Positions 1 to 5,403 of a DNA stretch of 8,528 nt are shown here, piece by piece. Each line of letters opens with the position of its first letter. Position 1 is the first letter of the stretch. Made by a program: the position numbers and the translations under genes. The stretch is from assembly GCA_964471555.1 (NCBI GenBank), contig CAYYGM010000163.1, forward strand, positions 1-8,528, read 5' to 3'. The notes below the pieces were generated by a model. It did no database searches, was not told the DNA's origin, and saw only the letters and a list, made by a program, of their open reading frames with translations. Origin of the DNA: JADLFV01 sp964471555. Lineage in GTDB: Bacteria > Planctomycetota > Phycisphaerae > Phycisphaerales > Phycisphaeraceae.

Positions 1-1296
1 GGTCAGACCTGCACTTCCGGGCGCGCGCAGGATCGCGTGGCCGGTGCCGGAAAATAGGCAGCTGGTCAGTTGCAGCGACTCGCGGGTGTTGCGTGTGTCG
101 CGGCCGTACATGATCGAGTCGATGGACGGCGCAGTTTCCAACAGTGTCAGGATCAGCGGATCGTGATACACGTCGCAGGCAGCTTCCAGGTATCGGGCGA
201 CGGGACGGATGGCGTGCGTGTCGTTGAACCCGGGCAGCTTGCCGTCGGGCATCACGTACCAGACAGGGATGGTGCACATCTTGTGCATGGACGGATGGTG
301 CCACAGGTCCGCGCCGAGATGCCGGGCTGCTTCGCACAGGATGGAAAGGGAACGCAGGGTGTAGAAGTGGTAGCCCCAACTGTTCTCGAACCAGAAGCCG
401 TCCTCGCTGACGGAGTTGTCCATCTGGAAGATAAAGCCGTTGGTTTCGTCGTGGATGGCCTTGTTGATCCAGTCAGCATCGCCGATCACCGCGCCGCCGC
501 AGAGCATGCCCGCGTTGTGCCAGCTTTGCCAGTTACTCTGGTGGGCTTTGTAGCCGTCGATGGTGTGGAGCATGGGCACGATCAGGTGATCGCGGATGGC
601 CTGGTGTTCCGCTTGCGTGATGAGGGGCGATTCGTAGATCAGGTCATAGGCCGGGGCGATCTTGTCGGCCATGATGGACGCTTCGCCCAGTGTTTGATTG
701 TTCAGTCGGCCGCCGGAGATTTTGGCCTTGTCGCCCACGTTGTTTTGGTTGTCGTGAAAGGGGTACGACTCGTAGCGCTGGGCATAGCCCAGCAGGATGT
801 CAGCCGCGCAGCGGGCATAGCGATCGTCGCCGCTGATCTGGTACATCCAGCCGGCATCCACGGCCAGTTGCAGGTGCTGACTGATGTGCCGGCCGAAGAC
901 CACGTCGTCGTAGGGCGGGCCGCTGTAGATTTTGTTGCACTTGGGGCATTGGTGGTGCGTGTCGTCGATGGTGGTCAGTCCGATCTGGCAGTCGTCGCAC
1001 TGATACCACTGGTTGTGGGCTGATCCGCGCGGTGGAAAGGCGATCGGCTCCCGCATGCGCTTGTCCACGCTCTGCTGGAGCTTGGCCAGGTACTTACCCG
1101 CCGGCCCATCGCCGGCCAAGGCTTTCTTCAATCGCTCCAGTTCCTGCGGTGAGCAGGCGAACACCGGATGGCGGCGGCCCGCTTCCAGCACCACTGTCGG
1201 CACGTCATACGCCGCCTTCTCGCCACGTGCCGGCAGCGTCCCCATCACCACGACGGACAGCAGCAACAGGCCCAGGCGGCTGCGTGTTTGGATCAT
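1..1296 (-). CDS. Secreted heparinase II/III-like polysaccharide lyase, C-terminus cut by window edge
   Basis: Reading the minus strand from ATG at 1296 gives 432 uninterrupted codons to the window edge, so the 3' end is missing. AGGAGG (1309-1304) lies 7 nt before the ATG. Residues 1-25 form a Sec signal peptide: arginines, a Leu/Val-rich core, then LPARG. Residues 100-120 hold two Cys pairs (CDDC, CPKC) followed by YSGPPYD, a zinc-ribbon-like insert seen in some heparinase II/III-type proteins. An alpha-helical toroid follows, with SNWQSWHNAG (254-263) and the SEDGFWFENSWGYHFYT stretch (297-313). By analogy with alginate lyase PL17 and heparinase II, Asn255, His260, Tyr309 or Tyr312 are candidate catalytic residues. 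GTGHAILR (417-424) resembles the start of the C-terminal beta-sandwich. The family cleaves uronic-acid-containing polysaccharides by beta-elimination outside the cytoplasm; the substrate here is unknown. It is divergent from pckG and has no repeat between them. Confidence 0.8.
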   Translation of the reverse strand, partial: MIQTRSRLGLLLLSVVVMGTLPARGEKAAYDVPTVVLEAGRRHPVFACSPQELERLKKALAGDGPAGKYLAKLQQSVDKRMREPIAFPPRGSAHNQWYQCDDCQIGLTTIDDTHHQCPKCNKIYSGPPYDDVVFGRHISQHLQLAVDAGWMYQISGDDRYARCAADILLGYAQRYESYPFHDNQNNVGDKAKISGGRLNNQTLGEASIMADKIAPAYDLIYESPLITQAEHQAIRDHLIVPMLHTIDGYKAHQSNWQSWHNAGMLCGGAVIGDADWINKAIHDETNGFIFQMDNSVSEDGFWFENSWGYHFYTLRSLSILCEAARHLGADLWHHPSMHKMCTIPVWYVMPDGKLPGFNDTHAIRPVARYLEAACDVYHDPLILTLLETAPSIDSIMYGRDTRNTRESLQLTSCLFSGTGHAILRAPGSAGLT

Positions 1297-1437
1297 CCGT
1301 GTGCCTCCTGTCTGATCGTTCCAGCCTAGCATATCCACTCTCACCACGGTCGCCGTGAACACGGTGCGCGGACCTGCGGGCGCGGCGGCGCGCGTCCCGG
1401 GCCGCGGGATATGCAGCCGTGCAAGGGAATTGCGAAT

Positions 1438-1446
1438 TGCTAGAAT
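1438..1446 (+). promoter_or_regulatory. Candidate extended -10 promoter of pckG
   Basis: TGCTAGAAT matches the extended -10 form TGnTAtaAT, with one mismatch in the hexamer. No TTGACA-like -35 is present at the right distance, as is common for extended -10 promoters. Transcription would start near 1453 and leave a leader of roughly 78 nt before the GTG start. The preceding tandem GAATTGC could be an operator, which is speculative. Confidence 0.35.
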
Positions 1447-1520
1447 GGACCCGCTCTGCGTGATCAGGGGCCGCCCTCGGGTTTGCTCCGCACCGCTTTT
1501 TTGCAAATTATCCTTCGAAC

Positions 1521-1525
1521 GGAGG
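1521..1525 (+). promoter_or_regulatory. Shine-Dalgarno site that fixes the pckG GTG start
   Basis: GGAGG followed by 5 nt and GTG at 1531. The reading frame is open further upstream (TTG at 1483), but that start has no ribosome binding site and adds 16 residues unlike the family N-terminus. The GTG is therefore preferred. Confidence 0.75.
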
Positions 1526-1530
1526 CCATC

Positions 1531-3363
1531 GTGACAAAAGTCAACGACGACCAGGCATCACAGCGCACGTCCAACAAGGCCTTGATCAGTTGGGTCAGCC
1601 AGATCGCTGCCATGACCAAGCCGGACAGCATCTACTGGTGCGACGGCTCCAGGGATGAGTATCAGAAGATGCTCAACCTCATGGTCGATAGTGGATCGGC
1701 CATGTGGCTCAACGCCAAGAAAAAGCCCAACAGCGTGCTGGTGCGCTCCGACCCCGCCGACGTCGCCCGTGTTGAGGACCGCACCTTCATCTGCTGCCAG
1801 AAGGAAGAAGACGCCGGCCCCACCAACAACTGGCGCGATCCGGCCGAGATGAAGAACACCCTGAGCAAACTCTACGACGGGTGCATGCGCGGCCGCACGC
1901 TTTACGTCATCCCCTTCTCCATGGGGCCCGTCGGCTCGCCCATTGCTCACATCGGCGTCGAGATCACCGACTCGGCTTACGTCGTGGCCAACATGCACAT
2001 CATGACAAGGGTCGGACAAAAGGTTTTGGATACGCTGGGAGCTTCCGGCGAATTCGTCAAGTGTCTGCACTCGGTCGGCGCTCCGCTGATCGATAAGGCA
2101 GGCAACAAGAAGAAAGACGTCGCCTGGCCCTGCGATGCGGATAACAAGTACATCACCCACTTCCCCGAAACCCGCGAGATCTGGTCCTACGGCTCGGGCT
2201 ACGGCGGCAACGCCCTGCTGGGTAAGAAGTGCTTCGCACTCCGCATCGCTTCCACCATGGCCCGCGAGGAAGGCTGGATGGCGGAGCACATGCTCATCCT
2301 CAAGCTCACCAGCCCGCAGGGCGACGTCAAGCACATCGCCGCTGCTTTCCCCAGCGCCTGCGGCAAGACCAACCTCGCCATGATGAACCCCACCATCGAA
2401 GGCTGGAAGGTCGAAACCGTCGGCGACGACATCGCCTGGATGAAGTTTGGCAAAGACGGCCGGCTCTACGCCATCAACCCCGAGGCCGGCTTCTTCGGCG
2501 TCGCGCCCGGCACCAACTATCACTCCAACCCCAACGCCATGGAGTCGCTCAAGGAAAATTCCATCTTCACCAACGTCGGCCTGACCGACGACGGCGACGT
2601 GTGGTGGGAAGATATCGACGGCCCGACACCCAACCACCTGATCGACTGGCACGGCAATGACTGGACGCCCGACAACGGCAAGAAAGCCGCCCACCCCAAT
2701 GCACGCTTCACCGCGCCGGCCGGTCAGTGCCCGGTGATTGCTGACAACTGGGAAGATCCTGCCGGCGTGCCCATCGATGCCATCCTCTTCGGCGGCCGCC
2801 GCGCCACCACGCAGCCGCTGGTGCTCCAATCCTTCGACTGGACCCACGGCACGTTCCTCGGCTCGACCATGGCCAGCGAAATGACCGCCGCCGCGGCCGG
2901 CACCGTCGGCAAGCTGCGCTTCGACCCCATGGCCATGCTCCCCTTCTGCGGCTATCACATGGCCGACTACTGGCAGCATTGGCTCAACCTCGGCGCCAAG
3001 GCCGGGGCCAGGATGCCCAAGATTTTCTACGTCAACTGGTTCCGCAAGTCCGACGACGGCAAGTTCCTCTGGCCCGGCTTCGGCGACAACAGCCGCGTGC
3101 TCAAGTGGATCGTCGAACGTTGCAGCGGCAAGGCCGAAGCGGTCGAGACGCCCATCGGCAACCTGCCCGCCCCCGGAAGCCTGGACCTCAATGGTCTGGA
3201 TATTCCCAGCGAAGACCTGGCGGAACTGTTGAAGGTCGATGCCAAGGACTGGCTGTCCGTCATCCCCGCCCTGCGCGAGCACTACGCCAAGTTCGGCTCC
3301 AAGCTGCCCAAGGCCCTGGCCGCCCAACTCGACGCCCTCGAAGATCGGCTCAAGAAAGCGTAA
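1531..3363 (+). CDS. pckG: Phosphoenolpyruvate carboxykinase (GTP)
   Basis: 610 residues, normal for GTP-type PEPCK (EC 4.1.1.32), a cytosolic enzyme that interconverts oxaloacetate + GTP and PEP + GDP + CO2. In many bacteria this is the first step of gluconeogenesis; it can also run as an anaplerotic reaction. Visible hallmarks: SYGSGYGGNALLGKKCFALR (219-238), which supplies the Mn ligand Lys233 and Tyr224; AEHMLIL with Mn ligand His253; the P-loop FPSACGKTNLAMM (273-285) with the reactive Cys277; kinase-2 motif VGDDIAWMKF (297-306) with Mn ligand Asp300; PEAGFFGVAPGTN (317-329); FGGRR (420-424); and FDPMAMLPFCGYHMADYW (464-481). Functional assignments follow the rat cytosolic enzyme by alignment in my head. 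No ATP-type PEPCK signature is present. The frame is intact. Its right-hand end is followed by palindromic repeat 3395-3490, and its left neighbour is divergent, so it is probably monocistronic. Confidence 0.97.
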   Translation: MTKVNDDQASQRTSNKALISWVSQIAAMTKPDSIYWCDGSRDEYQKMLNLMVDSGSAMWLNAKKKPNSVLVRSDPADVARVEDRTFICCQKEEDAGPTNNWRDPAEMKNTLSKLYDGCMRGRTLYVIPFSMGPVGSPIAHIGVEITDSAYVVANMHIMTRVGQKVLDTLGASGEFVKCLHSVGAPLIDKAGNKKKDVAWPCDADNKYITHFPETREIWSYGSGYGGNALLGKKCFALRIASTMAREEGWMAEHMLILKLTSPQGDVKHIAAAFPSACGKTNLAMMNPTIEGWKVETVGDDIAWMKFGKDGRLYAINPEAGFFGVAPGTNYHSNPNAMESLKENSIFTNVGLTDDGDVWWEDIDGPTPNHLIDWHGNDWTPDNGKKAAHPNARFTAPAGQCPVIADNWEDPAGVPIDAILFGGRRATTQPLVLQSFDWTHGTFLGSTMASEMTAAAAGTVGKLRFDPMAMLPFCGYHMADYWQHWLNLGAKAGARMPKIFYVNWFRKSDDGKFLWPGFGDNSRVLKWIVERCSGKAEAVETPIGNLPAPGSLDLNGLDIPSEDLAELLKVDAKDWLSVIPALREHYAKFGSKLPKALAAQLDALEDRLKKA

Positions 3364-3394
3364 GAAACCGCAGGTAAGCGCAGAGTAATACGAA

Positions 3395-3490
3395 CAAGAA
3401 ATGAAACCACGGATGGACACGGATGATCACGGATGCAAGACAATCCATCCGTGTCTGTCTGTGTTCATCCGTGGCTAAACTCGTTTCTTG
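3395..3490. repeat. Palindromic repeat hairpin, ACACGGATGA type
   Basis: An imperfect inverted repeat lies between convergent pckG and the yjfB-like gene. The left arm (3405-3435) is three 10-bp units of the form CACGGATGNA. The right arm (3445-3474) carries the inverse units. The dyad extends outward to CAAGAAA (3395-3401) and TTTCTTG (3484-3490), with an unpaired stretch between the outer and inner arms. It lies 31 bp past the pckG stop codon and 9 bp past the yjfB-like stop, so it could act as a two-way terminator or transcript 3' end, though no long T tract follows on either strand. Confidence 0.8.
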
Positions 3491-3499
3491 AATCCGTGT

Positions 3500-3721
3500 T
3501 TACCCACGGACGTCGATGTGCGCGCCCTTGCCCGGCTCGATGCCCGATGCCTGCATCTGCTGCTGCTGCATCTGCACCGCCGCGTCGAGCAGCGAAATGG
3601 CTGCCTCGCCCTGCGCTTTGGCGGCATCCAGTGATTTGCACGCCACCGCCATCGACACCGAGTTGATCACCTGCTCCTGCTGGTACGAGCTGATCGCGGC
3701 AATCGAGGGAATTGAAGACAT
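3500..3721 (-). CDS. YjfB-like putative motility protein
   Basis: 73 residues, starting at ATG 3721 and ending at TAA 3502-3500. The sequence begins MSSIPSIAAISSYQQEQVIN, has a helical middle rich in Ala and Gln (SLDAAKAQGEAAISLLDAA, then a QMQQQQMQ run), and ends in GAHIDVRG. This order (short Ile-Ala start, helix with LDxxxAQGEA, small linker, terminal Gly-x-x-ID) fits the YjfB_motility family (PF14070), small proteins of unclear molecular role linked to motility loci by annotation. No signal peptide or membrane segment is present. No strong Shine-Dalgarno precedes the ATG; only ACAGGT abuts it. No flagellar gene is visible nearby. Palindromic repeats lie on both sides, so it stands alone as a unit. 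Recognition is by pattern, not by search. Confidence 0.7.
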   Translation of the reverse strand: MSSIPSIAAISSYQQEQVINSVSMAVACKSLDAAKAQGEAAISLLDAAVQMQQQQMQASGIEPGKGAHIDVRG

Positions 3722-3833
3722 ACCTGTATCATCGGCCGAATCGCCGCCGCGATCCGCACAATCAATCAGTGAACGTCATCCTCACCCCTTCACTCGCACA
3801 CGCTACATATTTTCGGACGCACATTCACCGAGA
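3722..3833. other. Upstream region of the yjfB-like gene
   Basis: 112 bp without an ORF or repeat units, less G+C-rich than the genes. It must hold the promoter of the yjfB-like gene unless that gene is read through from the amidase. The minus strand has GATGAT 6 nt before the ATG, a poor -10 match, and GCCGATGA (3736-3729), close to a sigma-28 -10 (GCCGATAA) but without the TAAA -35. Confidence 0.4.
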
Positions 3834-3927
3834 AAGGCAACCGCGGATGAACGCAGATAAACGCGGATAAGAAGACAAGCGCCTGCATCTCATCCGCGTC
3901 CCATCCGCGTTCATCTGCGGTTGCCTT
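3834..3927. terminator. Long palindromic repeat hairpin downstream of the amidase gene
   Basis: The left arm (3834-3868) begins AAGGCAACCGCGGATGAACG and continues with 9-10 bp CGCGGAT units; the right arm (3892-3927) is its near-exact inverse. The two arms pair over about 35 positions, with a few mismatches and wobbles and one extra base, around a 23-nt loop. It starts 11 nt after the amidase stop codon (minus strand). On that strand the stem ends in GCCTTTCT, a short T tract, so it may act as an intrinsic terminator for the amidase. It is also a member of the repeat family found in every gene gap to the right of pckG. Confidence 0.6.
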
Positions 3928-3938
3928 GATTCAACGCT

Positions 3939-4823
3939 TTACCGCAGTTCCTTCGCCCGCCGGATCACCCGCTGCCAGTCGAAGGCCGGGCCGGGATCGA
4001 CCTTGTTGGTGGTCAGGTGATAGTGGCCCAGCAGCCCGTGCCACTGTTCGTACTGCTGCGAGCTTAGCACGTAGTCCTGCTGCGGCCAGGCTAACTCCAG
4101 CTTGGGGAAGATGCGCGACAGCGCAGCCGCCAGGTGGGCCAGCGATTCGTACTGGGCGTCGGTGTAGTCATATTGGGTCAGCAACCGATGCTGGATTTCG
4201 CCCTGCACAGGATACTGCCGGGCCGGTCGCAGCGTGGGATAGATCCATCCCGGCGGCGGCGTCAGGCGCACGCCGAACATGTCGGTCTTGTACCACTGGG
4301 CAAACAGCGGGGTGTTGATGTCGCGGAACGCGCCGAGGTTGGCGATCTCCACGCCCACGCTGCGCGAGTTGGCCTGCGAGGCGTGCCAGGCCCGGTGCTG
4401 CAGGTCCATCGTCTGGTAGATCGTGCCGTCGATATCGAGCATGAATTGCACGCTCAGCCCGCGCTTCTCCAGGATCGCAAAGCAGCGCGGCGACGTGCCG
4501 GCTGCGTCGTAATGGATCACGAACTGATCGACGATCTCCTGCAACTGCTGGAAGCCGGGCGGCCTGGGGTTCGGCTCATCGCGCGTGACCCGATCGTTGA
4601 AGTGCCCGCCGCGATAGGCATTGAACCCGCCCGGATCGGACCACAGCACCACCGGGGCCCCGATGTGATAACGCCGCCCGCAGACCACGATCTGGTCCCC
4701 GCTGTCACTGCTGATCGGCGGCACGGGGGCCTGGTAAGCGCTGGGGCGCGGCGCCAGCGTCGGCGTCGCCGTACAACCGGCAATCAACAGCAGCAGCGTG
4801 ATCAGGGTGCGTCGGTTCTTCAT
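3939..4823 (-). CDS. Lipoprotein N-acetylmuramoyl-L-alanine amidase (Amidase_2/AmpD-AmiD type)
   Basis: 294 residues from ATG 4823 to TAA 3941-3939. MKNRRTLITLLLLIAGC is a lipoprotein signal peptide with lipobox IAGC, so Cys17 should be lipidated. A Pro/Ser-rich linker follows. The Amidase_2 fold spans about 97-285: FVIHYDAAG (His104), QFMLDIDGTIYQTMD (126-140), HRAWHA, SVGVEIAN (Glu159), GHYHLTTNKVDPGPAFDW (266-283; His267 and Asp276). By comparison with AmpD, His104, His267 and Asp276 are the zinc ligands and Glu159 the catalytic acid. A family-unusual insert of about 50 residues (165-215) lies in the middle. The enzyme should cut the bond between muramic acid and the stem peptide in the periplasm, for wall turnover, like E. 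coli AmiD. GGAGG sits only 1 nt before the ATG. The frame is open upstream to 5000, but that part is translated repeat. Palindromes flank both ends. Confidence 0.88.
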   Translation of the reverse strand: MKNRRTLITLLLLIAGCTATPTLAPRPSAYQAPVPPISSDSGDQIVVCGRRYHIGAPVVLWSDPGGFNAYRGGHFNDRVTRDEPNPRPPGFQQLQEIVDQFVIHYDAAGTSPRCFAILEKRGLSVQFMLDIDGTIYQTMDLQHRAWHASQANSRSVGVEIANLGAFRDINTPLFAQWYKTDMFGVRLTPPPGWIYPTLRPARQYPVQGEIQHRLLTQYDYTDAQYESLAHLAAALSRIFPKLELAWPQQDYVLSSQQYEQWHGLLGHYHLTTNKVDPGPAFDWQRVIRRAKELR

Positions 4824-4824
4824 G

Positions 4825-4829
4825 CCTCC
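4825..4829 (-). promoter_or_regulatory. Unusually close Shine-Dalgarno, amidase start
   Basis: On the minus strand the order is TACACT, GGAGGC, ATG, so GGAGG is separated from the start by a single base. TACACT (4835-4830) also sits exactly 6 nt before the ATG, the position of a -10 element for a leaderless transcript. The ATG is supported by the lipoprotein signal peptide that begins there. Which of the two signals works cannot be told from sequence. Confidence 0.4.
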
Positions 4830-4860
4830 AGTGTACCGCCCCGCACCGGCAGGAGAAATT

Positions 4861-4982
4861 GGATTGAACCGCAGAGACGCGGAGGACGCAGAGGAAGTCA
4901 GGCCAAGAGAAACCACAGATGACGAAGATGACGCGGATTCGGATTTTGCCACGGATGGACACGGATGGGCACGGATAAGGAG
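4861..4982. repeat. Left arm (modules A-B-C) of large nested palindrome
   Basis: Three different tandem modules lie in a row: A at 4866-4897 (starts GAACCGCAGAGACGCGGAGG, 9-bp units ACGCRGAGG), B at 4907-4938 (AAACCACAGATGACG..., 9-bp units), and C at 4948-4982 (GCCACGGATGGACACGGATG..., 10-bp units). The inverse modules C', B', A' lie at 5257-5380. The start of A is preceded by GGATTGAACC, the same edge as in the copies at 6915 and 8115. It lies upstream of the amidase start, whose ATG is 42 nt away. Confidence 0.85.
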
Positions 4983-5220
4983 CACAGCTCCCGGCGCCAT
5001 TTCTGTTCAAGTCAGTTCCCTTTAAAATGACTTCCGCCCCCTTCCTGGCTCCAGTATTATCGAGCAGCTTGCAAGTGCGATTCGATGTTCATTACTCATG
5101 TATAGGCTGCTCTTCGCGCACAGCAACCATATAGCGTTGTCCACAAAAGTTGCTTTCATACATAGGTACTTTGCAAATACCTCGATGATTTGCATAACTG
5201 CCAGCAACTCGGGTTCAGTA
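4983..5220. other. Centre of the large palindrome, no gene recognised
   Basis: About 240 bp between the repeat arms. It is visibly richer in A+T than everything around it, and has no 9-10 bp repeat units. Short frames exist (for example minus 5207-5022, 61 codons) but have no ribosome binding site, no recognisable motif and atypical composition. It contains the dyad TAGGTA-N9-TACCT at 5163-5182. It could be the remnant of an inserted element or an unrelated spacer that separates two half repeats. Confidence 0.45.
5163..5182. promoter_or_regulatory. Operator-like dyad TAGGTA-N9-TACCT (copy 1)
   Basis: AGGTA and TACCT are inverted around the 9-nt centre ctttgcaaa, which itself contains the palindrome TTTGCAAA. 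The same half-sites at the same spacing occur at 8277-8296. A dimeric repressor site is possible, but no regulator is visible in the window and the site lies 221 bp before the patatin gene. Confidence 0.3.
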
Positions 5221-5384
5221 TCCTTCGTGTCCTTCGCGCCTTCGTGGCTTCATCCTCTCCTAATCCGTGCCCATCCGTGTTCATCCGTGGCTAATCTCTT
5301 TTTCCTAATCTGCGTCATCTGCGAAATCTGCGGTTTCTCCTCTCCTGTCTTCCTCCGCGTCCTCCGCGTCTCTGCGGTTCAATT
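5221..5384. repeat. Right arm (modules D'-C'-B'-A') of large nested palindrome
   Basis: D' at 5221-5247 is a fourth unit type (inverse of CCACGAAGGCGCGAAGGA). C' at 5257-5291, B' at 5308-5339 and A' at 5349-5380 are the inverses of the modules at 4948-4982, 4907-4938 and 4866-4897. The offset between the outer edges of A and B is 41 bp in both arms. The A' end CTGCGGTTC is 23 nt before the ATG of the patatin-like gene. Confidence 0.85.
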
Positions 5385-5391
5385 CTCCGGA

Positions 5392-5397
5392 TATACT
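5392..5397 (+). promoter_or_regulatory. Candidate -10 box for a leaderless patatin transcript
   Basis: TATACT differs from TATAAT at one base and ends 6 nt before the ATG at 5404, which would place the transcription start at or next to the A of ATG. The gene has no Shine-Dalgarno, which agrees with a leaderless mRNA. No good -35 is seen; that position lies inside repeat module A'. Confidence 0.35.
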
Positions 5398-5403
5398 CAC
5401 GGC

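Larger units (their letters stand above)
1297..1530. other. Divergent intergenic region, lyase/pckG
   Basis: This stretch separates two divergent genes and contains no convincing ORF and none of the palindromic repeats seen further right. On the plus strand it holds an extended -10 candidate for pckG (1438-1446) just after a tandem GAATTGC GAATTGC (1427-1440). On the minus strand TATGCT (1333-1328) could be a -10 for the lyase, about 25-30 nt before its ATG, but no matching -35 is visible. A short G+C-rich dyad CACGG/CCGTG lies at 1345-1357. The section around 1370-1410 is very G+C-rich. Confidence 0.5.

Noticed and set aside
70..1023. 317-codon plus-strand open frame
   Set aside because: Antisense to the lyase gene. 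The minus-strand frame has a signal peptide, Shine-Dalgarno and family motifs, while this one has none.
1558..3420. 620-codon minus-strand open frame
   Set aside because: Shadow of pckG, whose motifs are unmistakable on the plus strand; composition is typical of a reverse-complement frame in G+C-rich DNA.
3729..3736. Sigma-28 promoter for the yjfB-like gene (GCCGATGA)
   Set aside because: No TAAA-type -35 at the proper distance, and the box is only 7 nt from the start codon.
4824..5000. 59-codon N-terminal extension of the amidase frame
   Set aside because: Translated repeat; ATG 4823 begins a lipoprotein signal peptide and has GGAGG in front.
5022..5207. 61-codon minus-strand frame in the palindrome core
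   Set aside because: No ribosome binding site, no motif, atypical composition, non-ATG first codon.
4866..5380. CRISPR array
   Set aside because: The units are only 9-10 bp, tandem without spacers, and arranged as inverted arms.
5098..5403. 102-codon N-terminal extension of the patatin frame
   Set aside because: It is translated repeat and A+T-rich core; ATG 5404 begins a lipoprotein signal peptide.
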